DNA of 64,000 nucleotides, from the NCBI RefSeq assembly GCF_042219825.1, contig NZ_JBHJHQ010000001.1, positions 248,001 through 312,000 on the forward strand. The letters are read 5' to 3'. The notes under the pieces are model-generated. The model was not told the DNA's origin. It saw only the letters and a program-made list of their open reading frames with translations, and ran no database searches. Position 1 is the stretch's first letter. The number at the start of each line of letters is the position of its first letter. A program made the translations under genes and the position numbers. Positions 50,874 to 60,621 of this stretch are shown here, in pieces. Source of the DNA: JBHJHP01 sp042219825 (GTDB taxonomy: Bacteria > Bacteroidota > Bacteroidia > Bacteroidales > UBA5342).

Positions 50874-52592
50874 CTACTTCTCTTTGATATCCTTTATCAT
50901 CAGCTGGATATAGCGATTCCCGTTAAAGGAATTTTCTTCTATGGTATAACAAATATCCACGGGACGCGATTTTTTGAGATGATCGTTGAACTGGCTCATT
51001 GAAAATCCAATGCCGCCCAAAACAATGCCATCTTCCGGATCGGCAAGTTCAACCTTCAGATGATCAGCATCTTTACCAACCAACCGCGTGCCACCTGAAT
51101 CCCGCACATTCTCTGTAATAAACACGGGTTTCATATTTTCCGGTCCAAAAGGTGCAAACTGCGACAAAATCCTGAAAAACTTTGGTGTAATGCTCGAAAA
51201 GTTCAGGCGCGCATCAATATCTATCTGAGGAATGGTTTGAACCGGTTGAATTTTCGAAGCTACAAATTCCTCAAAACGTCTTTTAAATTCTTCAAGGTTC
51301 TCTTCCTTCATGGTCAGACCGGCGGCAAATTTATGACCACCAAAATTCTCCAGAAGGTCCTTGCAATGTTCAATGGCGTTATAGATATTGAATCCTGCTA
51401 CAGATCGTGCAGAACCAGTTATTTTATTGTTCGATTTAGTCAGAATAATGGTAGGTCTGTAGTATTTTTCTATCAGCCTTGAGGCCACAATTCCGATAAT
51501 GCCTTTGTGCCATTCGGGATTATAGAGGACTGTGGATTTTTTTTCCTGCAAATTATCATTATCCTCAATGTGTTGGAGTGCTTCTTCTGTAATGCCTTTA
51601 TCCAGATCTTTCCGTTCCTGATTGTATTCATTCAGTTCCAGACATTTGGCGCGAGCCTCTTCCAGATCGGTTGCAACCATCAGTTCCACAGCTTCTTTAC
51701 CGCTGTACATCCTGCCGGAAGCATTGATCCGGGGACCAATTTTAAACACGATATCGCTGATGGTAATCTCTTTACGGTCAAGACCCGAAATGTCAATAAT
51801 GGTTTTCAGCCCAATGCGTGGATTGCTGTTGAGTTTTCTCAGACCCCAATACGCGAGTATCCTGTTTTCGCCGGTTATTGGTACAATATCCGAAGCAATA
51901 CTTACGACCACAAGATCGAGGTAACGCCTTACTTCCTTGCAATTGATATGGTTATCAAGTGCAAAAGCCTGAATCAGCTTATAACCCACGCCACAGCCGG
52001 AAAGGTGTTTGAAAGGGTAGGTGCTGTCGGGCCTTTTGGGGTCGAGTACAGCCACAGCATCCGGTAAAATTTCGTCGGGTGTATGGTGATCACAAATGAT
52101 AAAATCGATACCCTTTTCTTTGGCATAAGCAACCTTATCAATGGCTTTAATGCCACAGTCAAGCGCAACTATCAGCGTTGCACCGGTTTCTTTTGCGTAA
52201 TCAATGCCTTCGTAGGAAATACCGTAACCTTCGGTGTAGCGGTCAGGAATGTAGTAATCGAGTGCGGACGTGTAATGCCTTAAAAATGAATAAATCAACG
52301 CCACAGATGAAGTTCCGTCAACATCATAATCTCCGTAAACCAGAATTCTTTCCTTGTGCCCCAGAGCCGTATTTAAACGGTCTACTGCTGCTCTCATGTC
52401 ATTCATCAGAAAAGGGTCGTGAAGATTTTCAAGCTGCGGCCTGAAAAAATCCTTTGCCTCTTCAAATGATCTGATTCCACGTTGTACCAGTAATTGTGCT
52501 AATACATGATTGATGTTTAATTGTTTGGATAAATCGTTAATAAATTTTAGTTCTTCATCTGATGGAGTTCGCAAATTCCATCGTTTTTCCAT
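50874..52592 (-). CDS. recJ: Single-stranded-DNA-specific exonuclease RecJ
   Basis: 5'-3' exonuclease of the DHH family, 572 residues. Motifs are YGDYDVDGTSSVAL, ICDHHTPDEILP, the DHHA1 GGHKFAAG loop and the OB-like C-terminal region (FGPENMKPVF). It acts in recombination and mismatch/base excision repair. It is the first gene of a recJ-mfd pair on the minus strand with an ATG start at 52592. Confidence 0.97.
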   Translation of the reverse strand: MEKRWNLRTPSDEELKFINDLSKQLNINHVLAQLLVQRGIRSFEEAKDFFRPQLENLHDPFLMNDMRAAVDRLNTALGHKERILVYGDYDVDGTSSVALIYSFLRHYTSALDYYIPDRYTEGYGISYEGIDYAKETGATLIVALDCGIKAIDKVAYAKEKGIDFIICDHHTPDEILPDAVAVLDPKRPDSTYPFKHLSGCGVGYKLIQAFALDNHINCKEVRRYLDLVVVSIASDIVPITGENRILAYWGLRKLNSNPRIGLKTIIDISGLDRKEITISDIVFKIGPRINASGRMYSGKEAVELMVATDLEEARAKCLELNEYNQERKDLDKGITEEALQHIEDNDNLQEKKSTVLYNPEWHKGIIGIVASRLIEKYYRPTIILTKSNNKITGSARSVAGFNIYNAIEHCKDLLENFGGHKFAAGLTMKEENLEEFKRRFEEFVASKIQPVQTIPQIDIDARLNFSSITPKFFRILSQFAPFGPENMKPVFITENVRDSGGTRLVGKDADHLKVELADPEDGIVLGGIGFSMSQFNDHLKKSRPVDICYTIEENSFNGNRYIQLMIKDIKEK

Positions 52593-52907
52593 TATATTCT
52601 TCTTTTTTTTAGCTTGTCCGGTGGTTGATTCCGTTCATCAACCCTGCAATCTGCAATTATCGCTTCCCTGCTTTGCCATCTAATTATCACATGTTAAGCA
52701 TTTTGTTAAGTTTTATATCTAAAATGCCATATGCAGATTACAATTTGTAAAGATAAAATATAATTAGGTATGGTGACAATAAAAATATCTTTTTTAAAAA
52801 TAATTCAGTTTTAGTAAGAATGGTGGCTGGTGAGTACCAGGTACCAAGTTAAAGGTAAAAAGTAAAAAAGATATTTTCGTTAAACCTGATTCGTAAGTTA
52901 TGGTCCT
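52593..52907. other. Intergenic region upstream of recJ
   Basis: About 315 bases, AT-rich. The recJ-mfd promoter should lie here but no clear TTTG/TAnnTTTG pair was found. A short run with GTACCAGGTACC is at about 52832-52845. Nothing else noted. Confidence 0.5.
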
Positions 52908-53891
52908 TTATGCCTCAAACGGATATTTCAGTCCCCATTCTCTTCGGAAGCTGTCCATAAGTTCGGCTAGTTTTAAGGAATGCTCATGGGTTATAACGTT
53001 ACTTTCTATCTTTCCTTTTTTAATACAATCCATCACATGTTCGGCTTCAAACGTAAAACCATTGCCTTGACGTTTGTATTTATAGGTTTTCTTTTTGCCG
53101 TTTTTAATGCAATAAAATTTATCAGGATTCCAGAATAAAGGAACCTGAATTTTTCCAGCTGTTCCGTAAACGGCGGCATTACGTTCGGCCTCAACCATAA
53201 CACTGGAGGCCAGTGTAGCAACAGTTCCTTTTTTAAACCGTAACAGGTATGATGAAGATTCATCCACACCGGTTTTTCCAAGATATGCCACAGAAGAACT
53301 GCTGACCGGTAATTCATTCATCATCAGGATTGCAAAATAGAGCACATAAATTCCGATATCCAGCATGGCTCCCCCGGCCAGATCAGGATTCAGTAAGCGG
53401 TGTTTGGGATCGTCGGTTTTATAAAAGAAGAAATTGGCATCAATCTGGCGAACTTCACCAATCTTACCTTTTTGAATAAGCGTCTGAGCCTTTTGAATAG
53501 CCGGGAAAAATGCCATCCACATGGCTTCCATTAAAAACAATTGCTTTTCTCCGGCTTTGTTAATCATGGCTGCTGCTTCCCTGGCATTCACAGCCATTGC
53601 TTTTTCACACAACACGTTTTTACCGCTCTCCAGACATAGCATGGTATCGACATAGTGTGCATTGTGTGGCGAAGCAACATATACCACATCCACATCGGTA
53701 AATGCTGCAAATTCATCCCGGTTGAAAAAAATATTCGGGATACTGTATTTTTTTGCAAACTTTTCGGCATTCTCCTGAGTGCGTGACAAAACTGCTGTTA
53801 TTTCCACATTTTTCAGAAGCTGAAGGTCGTGAGCCATTTCGTTGGCAATACGCCCTGTCCCGATAATTGCCCATTTAAATGTTTTTGCCAT
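52908..53891 (-). CDS. Gfo/Idh/MocA family oxidoreductase
   Basis: NAD(P)-dependent sugar/inositol-type dehydrogenase of 327 residues. The Rossmann start is FKWAIIGTGRIANEMAHDL, followed by DVVYVASPHNAHYVD and the catalytic-region motif CEKAMAVN (EKAMA instead of the usual EKPxA). The C-terminal domain has GGAMLDIGIYVLYF. It could oxidise a sugar or a cyclitol. No sugar-pathway neighbours help. A 64-base fragment of its 5' end is repeated at 56543-56606. Confidence 0.92.
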   Translation of the reverse strand: MAKTFKWAIIGTGRIANEMAHDLQLLKNVEITAVLSRTQENAEKFAKKYSIPNIFFNRDEFAAFTDVDVVYVASPHNAHYVDTMLCLESGKNVLCEKAMAVNAREAAAMINKAGEKQLFLMEAMWMAFFPAIQKAQTLIQKGKIGEVRQIDANFFFYKTDDPKHRLLNPDLAGGAMLDIGIYVLYFAILMMNELPVSSSSVAYLGKTGVDESSSYLLRFKKGTVATLASSVMVEAERNAAVYGTAGKIQVPLFWNPDKFYCIKNGKKKTYKYKRQGNGFTFEAEHVMDCIKKGKIESNVITHEHSLKLAELMDSFRREWGLKYPFEA

Positions 53892-54001
53892 CGTATGAAA
53901 TTATAATTTTATCGAGCATTAAATTTAGCTAACATATCTGATTAATGGAGCTTATTTTCCTGATTAATTTGAACTCGTTATCCGAATGTAAACTATCATA
54001 A

Positions 54002-56212
54002 TTAGTCCTTTATGCATCTGACACTAAATCCATCTGATTTATGGTATGAATCAAAATAGTATCCCATATTATAACTCAGGTTAAAACAATATGCCATTGT
54101 AAACATACCATAAACATTTGCTTTTTCAGTTGATAACCACCAGTACCCATTTGTTTCAATATGCGGAAACTGTCCTATCGTAGCCTGACACATTCCTCCG
54201 GGTAGAGCAGAGAAACCGGAACTATTATTGTTTTGCAAGTCGTTACCCGCCGCGCCTGTATTGGGTGAGTAGGTCCAGTTTGAAGTAGCTGCCAGCGAAG
54301 ATGTAACGGTACAATTGTTAAATAATTCAGGATTGTCTTTGATATAATCAGTTAAAGCTTCCCATTCGTCAAAAGATGGCAGATGCCAGCCATTCGGAGA
54401 GGCTGTAGTTGCAGCTACCCAATTGTACAGGACGCCATAGGTGGCATAATTATAGGTGGATTTAGCTTCATTAATGTTGTTTCCATTATATCCGGATACA
54501 AAGTAAAAGGGTACATCTGTTGATACGCTGTCTGCAGGATTAACAAATGGCATATATGCAAGATTTTCTGCCATCCATGTTTGGTCTCCGATTTTTATGG
54601 TCTTATATGTGGTTCCGTCTCTGCTATCTGTAAAACTGCCGTATTCAATTTTATTGGTATCCTGATCTGTTGTGATAAACTGCACTTCACCTTTGGATGT
54701 TCCTAAATTGTTCGTTGCAAATGCCCGATAAAAGTATCTGGAATCCGGTTCCAGATTTTCGAGTTTTATTTCAAACGTATCCGATGGAGTTGTGCATAAG
54801 GAAACGCTATCGTCAGAATCCGGAACCTGGTTCACTTTGCTCCAGTAAAAACCGCATTCGGTTACTGCATTTCCTCCATCATTTTTTATGACGCCGTTCA
54901 TTGTTGCCTCTGTTGAACTGATGTCAGAGGCAGCCATAGTTACTATTTCCGGAGCATAGTCTTTGATATACCTGACTGAAAGACTCATGTCTGCCTTTGT
55001 CATATAACCCATCCCAATTGACGTATTCCATCTAAAAAGCCTCCAGACCTGTGAATAACTTGTATCAGCCTCATAGGTTGTTGAAGTCCAGTAATTTCCT
55101 GTCAGGCCTAATCCGTCATAGCCACTTGCATTTCTATAGCCACCAGGCAAAAGAGACATTCCGCTGGTGTTTGTCCCATTACCAGTCTGGCCTTCATCGG
55201 TATCTTCCCAATGGGAAACAGATTTTAATCCGCTAATTGTTGTATCATTGGTTTGGTAACTTCCCGAATTTAAATATCCGTAAAGTTGAACCCATTCATC
55301 AAAGGAGGGCAGATGCCATCCTTCAGGTGCATTTTGCTTTGCTGCTTTCCAATCATATAATCGTCCATAAAGCTCAGCATTATTTTCATCATCCTCATAG
55401 CTCCAGCTACCAAGTTGTAATTTACTTTTAAAATTTTCAGCCATCCATACCTGGTTCCCAAGTTCAATTGTAGGATAACTTTTTCCCATAGCGTCAATGC
55501 ATTCTGTAAATTCAATATTGACCTCAAAATCTTTATCCAATACCGTATCACACGTAAAATTCAAAGGTATGACGTTGCTAAAAGGAATGGTTGTTATTTC
55601 ATTAGTCCACATCGCTGTAGCAATAATATTATCATTAAAAATATAAGGAAGGTATACCAGACCCGATTCTTTAATACTTTTCTTATGAATAAATTCAGCA
55701 TTAAAACCACCCGACTTAATACTTATTTCAGGAGTGGCATGGCCATTTCCACTATAACTTATAATTTTACCGGAACTGTAGTATGTTCTGGAATTAATAC
55801 TTAAGAAATATATTCCTTTGTCTAAATTTTCAATTCGTAAACGTTGATCTCCTTTTGACAGTGAACAATTGTTTTGAACAATTAGTTTTCCCGAACTATC
55901 AAACAGACGGATTTTTACGGATTCTGTGGAAGTAAGAGTAAATTCGATATTACACTTATCTGAAACAGGATTAGGATATATTGCGATATTATTATCTGAC
56001 TTTATGGGAATCTGCAGTGGGGTATAGCTCCTTATTAATAAAAGTGTATCGGTTCCGCCCATTTTTACGGAAGTTCCCTGGGTAATGTTTTCTACACGTA
56101 TAGAATCAATTGAATTGTAATCGCCCACAGCGCTGAAAATTACTCTGTGATCCTGGGCAATAGAAACGGTTACACTAAGAATAAAAATAATAGAGAGTAA
56201 ATAAGTTTTCAT
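54002..56212 (-). CDS. Secreted FISUMP-repeat protein with N-terminal T9SS-like sorting module
   Basis: 736 residues with signal peptide MKTYLLSIIFILSVTVSIAQ. Residues ~70-145 (IAIYPNPVSDKCNIEFTL, then IRLFDSSGKLIVQ and DKGIYFLSI) match a type A Por sorting domain, which normally sits at the C-terminus. Two FISUMP domains follow, each with GNQVWMAEN or GDQTWMAEN, LYDWKAA or LYNWVAA, GWHLPSFDEW and a final SVRYIKD or SVRCIKD. Between them is a fibronectin-like region (GFYWSKVNQVP). It is presumably a surface or extracellular protein of unknown role. The start is placed at ATG 56212. Confidence 0.85.
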   Translation of the reverse strand: MKTYLLSIIFILSVTVSIAQDHRVIFSAVGDYNSIDSIRVENITQGTSVKMGGTDTLLLIRSYTPLQIPIKSDNNIAIYPNPVSDKCNIEFTLTSTESVKIRLFDSSGKLIVQNNCSLSKGDQRLRIENLDKGIYFLSINSRTYYSSGKIISYSGNGHATPEISIKSGGFNAEFIHKKSIKESGLVYLPYIFNDNIIATAMWTNEITTIPFSNVIPLNFTCDTVLDKDFEVNIEFTECIDAMGKSYPTIELGNQVWMAENFKSKLQLGSWSYEDDENNAELYGRLYDWKAAKQNAPEGWHLPSFDEWVQLYGYLNSGSYQTNDTTISGLKSVSHWEDTDEGQTGNGTNTSGMSLLPGGYRNASGYDGLGLTGNYWTSTTYEADTSYSQVWRLFRWNTSIGMGYMTKADMSLSVRYIKDYAPEIVTMAASDISSTEATMNGVIKNDGGNAVTECGFYWSKVNQVPDSDDSVSLCTTPSDTFEIKLENLEPDSRYFYRAFATNNLGTSKGEVQFITTDQDTNKIEYGSFTDSRDGTTYKTIKIGDQTWMAENLAYMPFVNPADSVSTDVPFYFVSGYNGNNINEAKSTYNYATYGVLYNWVAATTASPNGWHLPSFDEWEALTDYIKDNPELFNNCTVTSSLAATSNWTYSPNTGAAGNDLQNNNSSGFSALPGGMCQATIGQFPHIETNGYWWLSTEKANVYGMFTMAYCFNLSYNMGYYFDSYHKSDGFSVRCIKD

Positions 56213-56645
56213 AAAGCGGTTTTTATTTGATTTGTTGTGCATATTCACATCTTATTGCTTATACTTCACATAAAATGCATATACACTACAAGCTATTTTG
56301 TGTATTTAAAATCAAGTAGTTACAAGGTGGTGGACATATAAATGTACAAAAAAATATGACAAACAATTGTTAAATATGTCATTTTTATCCGGGTTGGATA
56401 AAACTTAATACACAGGAAAAGTAAAGTTAGCTTTGGGCAAATACTTCAACATTATATAGTGAAATTATAAAGTAACATGGTCCTTCATGACTGAAAAGTC
56501 AAAAGGGTGAACGCATGTCAGTTCAATATTTTTTAAAGCAGCAGGTCGTGCGCCATTTCATTAGCAATACGCCCTGTCCCGATGATTGCCCATTTAAATG
56601 TTTTTGGTATTGTTTTTTCGTTAATTATGAGATTATTGTTGTTAG
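56213..56645. other. Intergenic region with gene fragment
   Basis: Holds a 64-base duplicate (56543-56606) of the 5' end of the Gfo/Idh gene, in the same orientation. The rest is AT-rich with no promoter clear enough to call. Confidence 0.7.
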
Positions 56646-57110
56646 CTATTTTTTTATAGTATTTTTTAACAATAGCACAACATCTTTTATGTGTAAGTAA
56701 TATTCCTTCATATTTCTGAATGTAATACTATCAGTATTACCATGAGCAATACTATTTCTGTTGGAAACAACTGAGTTTAATGAAGATTTCTGAATATCAG
56801 TAATATTTGATTCGAAAGTTTCTTTCCAATCTTTGCTAAATTCCCCAAGTAGTCTTAAAATCTTTTTATATTCTAAATTAGTTATATATTTTGTTTTTTG
56901 GGTTAGATAATTTTCAATTTGTTGAGGAGATGTACCTTCGCAAAAATTTAGAATTAAACTACGAATAACAGTTTCGAGATAACCAGACGTTCTAATGCAT
57001 AAATATCTAGATAAATGAGCTTTATTTACGTCTCCCTCATCTAATTTGGATATTTCATCAAATAAATTATCCAGATTTTTTTCAATTAGATTAAGTCTTT
57101 GTAAACTCAT
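56646..57110 (-). CDS. HEPN domain protein (MAE_28990-like), candidate RNase
   Basis: 154 residues, mainly helical. R118 and H123 in NRNSIAHGN form the R-x4-H motif of HEPN ribonucleases, and the N-terminal helix pair with RYLCIRTSGYLETVIRSLI resembles the MAE_28990 HEPN group. The start ATG overlaps the stop of the DUF262 gene by one base, so the two are translationally coupled. Together they look like an RNase effector and its controller. Composition is very AT-rich, a mark of transferred defence genes. The activity is inferred from the motif. Confidence 0.8.
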   Translation of the reverse strand: MSLQRLNLIEKNLDNLFDEISKLDEGDVNKAHLSRYLCIRTSGYLETVIRSLILNFCEGTSPQQIENYLTQKTKYITNLEYKKILRLLGEFSKDWKETFESNITDIQKSSLNSVVSNRNSIAHGNTDSITFRNMKEYYLHIKDVVLLLKNTIKK

Positions 57111-58201
57111 TACCTAACTTTAACAAATGCATTAATTGCCATTTGAACTCTATCTCTTATATTTTTTTCATCAGATGTGCCACCTTGAACTATATGAATA
57201 AAACCTTCATCATGAATAAGATTATTGTATGCTTTTTCAAAACCTTTTATATCTTCAATATCTCCAGTCATTAATCGTGTAGCAATACCTGTTGAAATTG
57301 CATCAAATGCGCCGAGGTTTAAATTTCTTTTAATTCTAAAAGGTTTAGCTTTAATTGCATGATGAATAAAATCAAATGTTCTTTCAAATATTGCACGTAA
57401 TTCTTTTTTTGAATATTCATTACAATTTCTATTTCTATTCATAACTTTATTTAAGAAACCCTTTAATGGTTTTTCATATTCATCTCTATAGTAAAGCAGT
57501 GAGAAGAAGCGTAATATTAATTCCTGTTCCTTGAGTCTAAAGTCAGGAACTTTACCAAATATATTTCTCCATGTGGGATGTTTTGTTAATTCATTTAGAA
57601 GTTCATTAAATTCCCCATAATAGATGCATGCTCTAATTTCTTGAGGTTTAAGTGCTCTTCCTCCTGAGTTAAGTCTTTCGAAAATTTGATATATACTACT
57701 ATCATTATCATCAGGTTCATCTTGTCTTACAATAGTCGCGTGTAGTATAGAATCATCAAGTCTAATTCTGTCTGAAGGCTTTAATGTTCTGTATGTTCTA
57801 CCTACTAAGTCTTCCTGAACATTTTGTAATCTAAATGGCACTTTATCAAAAAAACCTTGGTAAAATTGATACAGTGTCAATAATCTTTGTTGTCCATCAA
57901 CAATTAGAAGTTTATTTGTTTCTTTTTCTTTTGAAAGGAAAATTCCAGGAACGGGGAGCCCTAAAATAAGAGATTCTACAAATTTGGAAGCTTCATTGAT
58001 ATTCCAAACAAAATTTCTTTGGAAGGGAGGCACAAAAATAACCTTTTCTTCAATTCTTTTCATTAAACTGTCAATAGGGTAATCAGCGCCATAACTTGTT
58101 ATTATGTATCTAAAATCAATTGATTCATCTTCCGTTTCATCAATAAAGTCAAATAATAATGGCTGTTCTTTATTGATTTTACTAACTGCTCTATTGTCCA
58201 T
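57110..58201 (-). CDS. DUF262 protein (GmrSD N-terminal, ParB-like)
   Basis: 363 residues. PPFQRNFVWN (58-67), then LIVDGQQRLLTLYQF with the DGQQR motif at 102-106, and ERLNSGGRALKPQEIRACIY are DUF262 hallmarks. This fold, related to ParB, hydrolyses NTPs in type IV restriction (GmrSD) and other systems. The DUF1524 HNH nuclease domain of GmrSD is missing; the C-terminal half is a helical DUF262 tail (IRDRVQMAINAFVKVR). The partner HEPN gene follows directly, so killing or cleavage activity may lie there. A count of 12 G/C in 60 at 57421-57480 shows unusual AT bias. Confidence 0.88.
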   Translation of the reverse strand: MDNRAVSKINKEQPLLFDFIDETEDESIDFRYIITSYGADYPIDSLMKRIEEKVIFVPPFQRNFVWNINEASKFVESLILGLPVPGIFLSKEKETNKLLIVDGQQRLLTLYQFYQGFFDKVPFRLQNVQEDLVGRTYRTLKPSDRIRLDDSILHATIVRQDEPDDNDSSIYQIFERLNSGGRALKPQEIRACIYYGEFNELLNELTKHPTWRNIFGKVPDFRLKEQELILRFFSLLYYRDEYEKPLKGFLNKVMNRNRNCNEYSKKELRAIFERTFDFIHHAIKAKPFRIKRNLNLGAFDAISTGIATRLMTGDIEDIKGFEKAYNNLIHDEGFIHIVQGGTSDEKNIRDRVQMAINAFVKVR

Positions 58202-58476
58202 AATCGTAAAAATAAATAATCTAAATTATTACAACTGTTTAAACTGATTTACAAATTCTATGCTTAAGGTTTGCAAAATGTATATAAAAATATAAAATAT
58301 ATTTCAATGGAGATTGGCTACCTTTATAAATGAATAAATTATGTTCTATTTATTCAAGATAATACCTAAATTAAATTTGATAAACTTTATAGGTTTAACT
58401 GAGTAATTTTATAAAATAGATATAGTGGTGTTAATCGCTGTTTAATATAATATTAATCCATCATTCAAAATAGTTA
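58202..58476. other. AT-rich intergenic region upstream of the DUF262-HEPN unit
   Basis: 275 bases, very AT-rich, containing the promoter region of the DUF262 gene. No clean TTTG/TAnnTTTG pair and no repeat was seen. Confidence 0.5.
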
Positions 58477-59013
58477 CTACTTAAACATTTCATGCCACTT
58501 TAGAAACGTTTCTTTCTTATCTTCTCCGTACCGGCTTAGATTTTGAAGCACTTCATCTACGGAATGTTCATATGTCAGGTCTCCCTTGGAATAAAATTTA
58601 TCAGCATAGCATATGATGAGTTCCTCGATGGTTTCAGGTACATACCGCGACGGGGGAATGGGAAGGTTCTGGTTGACCACTTCTTCGCGGGTGAGGCCTG
58701 TTCCGGTATGTCTTTCGCATACCCTGGCATGAAACGGATAACCCTCCTTGCGCAACAGCTCTGCTCCAAGGTGTCCGTGTGCTATATACGGCCAGCTGCC
58801 GTGGCATCCAATGGAAGGTGCATTGGTGAAGATAATCCCAATATCATGCAGCATAGCGGCTGATTCCACAAATTCCCTGTCTGCCATTAATTCAGGATGA
58901 TCGTCTACTACTTTCAGCGCTTTATTCTTAACCATGGTGCTGTGTACCATTAGTTTGTCAAAAGCGTCAGGATTCTCTGCGTAATATTTTTTTATGAGTT
59001 CTTCAGGATTCAT
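58477..59013 (-). CDS. HD domain phosphohydrolase
   Basis: 178 residues with the HD metal-site pattern: H24 region (LMVHSTMVKNKAL), AAMLHDIGIIF and the later D in ICYADKFYSKG. HGHLGAELL and RHTGTGLT are also typical of HD hydrolases that act on nucleotides or phosphoesters. It overlaps the ApbE gene by 4 bases (ATGA) and is third in the DMT-ApbE-HD operon. Confidence 0.92.
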   Translation of the reverse strand: MNPEELIKKYYAENPDAFDKLMVHSTMVKNKALKVVDDHPELMADREFVESAAMLHDIGIIFTNAPSIGCHGSWPYIAHGHLGAELLRKEGYPFHARVCERHTGTGLTREEVVNQNLPIPPSRYVPETIEELIICYADKFYSKGDLTYEHSVDEVLQNLSRYGEDKKETFLKWHEMFK

Positions 59014-60029
59014 TCCTTTGACAAATATGCATCAAAATTATTGCTGGAGGCTGTTTTAAGATCTCCGTTTTCATCACTGTATATAAGGAATATATCCAGG
59101 TTTTTGTTCATTTTTGCAAAGGTCAGACTTTTTTCTACACCTGAAACCATGCAGGCCGTGGCAAATGCATCGGCAGTCATACAATCATCTGCAATTACGG
59201 TGGCACTTAACAGGTTATGATGAACCGGATACCCTGTGGCAGGATCGATGGTATGGCTGTATTTTACGCCATCTTTTACGTAAAAGTTCCGGTAATTACC
59301 TGATGTGGCAATGGCTTTATTGGTTATATCAATGGTTTGTAACAATTCTTCATGCGAAACAGTGGGATCATCAATCGGTTTATCGATGCCAATGACCCAT
59401 TTATGCCCTTTCGGATTTTTACCCTTTACCCGTATTTCTCCCCCAATTTCCACCATGTAATCCTTCACACCATATTTTTCCAGAAGATTTGCAACCATAT
59501 CTACCGAAAAACCTTTGGCTATAGCACTGGCATCGAGTTTTATTCTGGGGTCATCCTTAGTTATTTTGTGATCCACAAGATGAACCATTTCATAACCGGT
59601 AAACTGAAGCAAAGAATCGATGATTTGTTTGCTCACGGTACTGTCGCCAGATGTTTCATATCCAAAACCCCATTCGTTCACCAGCGGAGCTACAGTCATA
59701 TCAAATGCGCCGTCGGTTTGATCCGAAATCTCAACAGAACGCTTGTATAAAACTTCAAACAACGAATCGGTTGACATATCGGTATTGCTATTGATCTTAG
59801 ATATTGTAGATGAAGGAACGAAAGTGGAAAGGGAATTATCGAACTGGTGCATTTCCTGCTCAAGAATGGACTGCAAATCCTTTTTATCGGGACTGTTATA
59901 AATAAAATGATAAATTGTACCATGTATTAGCCCCTGGTTACGAATGTACTCCCCTTTATTGAAATTTATAACAAGAAATGCACCTGCTATAATGATTAGC
60001 AACAGGATGGATAAGCGTCTGGTCTTCAT
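59010..60029 (-). CDS. apbE: FAD:protein FMN transferase ApbE
   Basis: 339 residues. It attaches FMN to Thr residues of flavoproteins such as the Rnf/Nqr subunits. A membrane anchor at 5-25 places it on the periplasmic side. GTIYHFIY, FDMTVAPLVNEWGFG, IKLDASAIAKGFSVD, VEIGGEIRVKGK and the Mg/flavin-site TADAFATACMVSG are present. Its start comes 1 base after the DMT gene. No nqr/rnf genes are nearby. Confidence 0.95.
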   Translation of the reverse strand: MKTRRLSILLLIIIAGAFLVINFNKGEYIRNQGLIHGTIYHFIYNSPDKKDLQSILEQEMHQFDNSLSTFVPSSTISKINSNTDMSTDSLFEVLYKRSVEISDQTDGAFDMTVAPLVNEWGFGYETSGDSTVSKQIIDSLLQFTGYEMVHLVDHKITKDDPRIKLDASAIAKGFSVDMVANLLEKYGVKDYMVEIGGEIRVKGKNPKGHKWVIGIDKPIDDPTVSHEELLQTIDITNKAIATSGNYRNFYVKDGVKYSHTIDPATGYPVHHNLLSATVIADDCMTADAFATACMVSGVEKSLTFAKMNKNLDIFLIYSDENGDLKTASSNNFDAYLSKE

Positions 60030-60030
60030 A

Positions 60031-60480
60031 CTACTTCTGAGTTAAAATAATACCGACAATTAAAAAGATAATGCCAAAAACACGGTTCCATGTTATGGGA
60101 TGCACATTCAGGTTCAGTAAACCAAAATGATCCATTATAGCAGATATAATCAGCTGTCCTACCAGTGCTCCGGCTAACACATTGGTGATACCTATTTTTG
60201 GGGTAAGCATAACCACCATGGTTACAAAACTTACGCCTATGAATCCTCCAAAGTAGTAATACCAGGGAATTTCCTTAAGTACAGTCATGGAAGGGATGGT
60301 TACTCTGAACACAAATAATAACAGGAATACGGACAGGAGCAGACCGGCTGCAAAGTTTATGAAGGTTGCCTGAAGCGGACTTTTGAGCTGCTGACCAAGA
60401 AATGCATTAAGGCTGCTTTGAACCGGAATTAATCCGCCCATAATCAGCGCTATACCAGTTAGTAAAAGTGTTTTTTGCAT
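60031..60480 (-). CDS. DMT-family transporter, DUF606/YdcZ type
   Basis: 149 residues, about five hydrophobic segments. IALIMGGLIPVQSSLNAFLG, FINFAAGLLLSVF and GALVGQLIISAIMDHFG match the DUF606 (YdcZ-like) small drug/metabolite transporters. It probably works as a dimer. The start ATG at 60480 is taken over a TTG two codons before. First gene of the operon with apbE and the HD hydrolase, divergent from mutS. Confidence 0.88.
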   Translation of the reverse strand: MQKTLLLTGIALIMGGLIPVQSSLNAFLGQQLKSPLQATFINFAAGLLLSVFLLLFVFRVTIPSMTVLKEIPWYYYFGGFIGVSFVTMVVMLTPKIGITNVLAGALVGQLIISAIMDHFGLLNLNVHPITWNRVFGIIFLIVGIILTQK

Positions 60481-60570
60481 GACCAATTTTTTATGATTCC
60501 TGCAAATTTAATGGAATAAAACCAAGAGTACAGAATTTTAAATATTTGTTTAAAACTTTTTACAGGCTTT

Positions 60571-60602
60571 TCGGCTTCACCGCTGTGATGTTTTATATTT
60601 GC
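60571..60602 (+). promoter_or_regulatory. Bacteroidota-type promoter of mutS
   Basis: TTCG (60571-60574), a 20-base spacer and TATATTTG (60595-60602), 20 bases ahead of the ATG. The -33 box is one base off consensus. Confidence 0.6.
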
Positions 60603-60621
60603 ATATTCAGAACATTACACT

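Noticed and set aside
57110..58201. DUF262 gene taken as a full GmrSD type IV restriction enzyme
   Set aside because: No DUF1524/HNH motif is present in 363 residues, and a HEPN gene follows instead.
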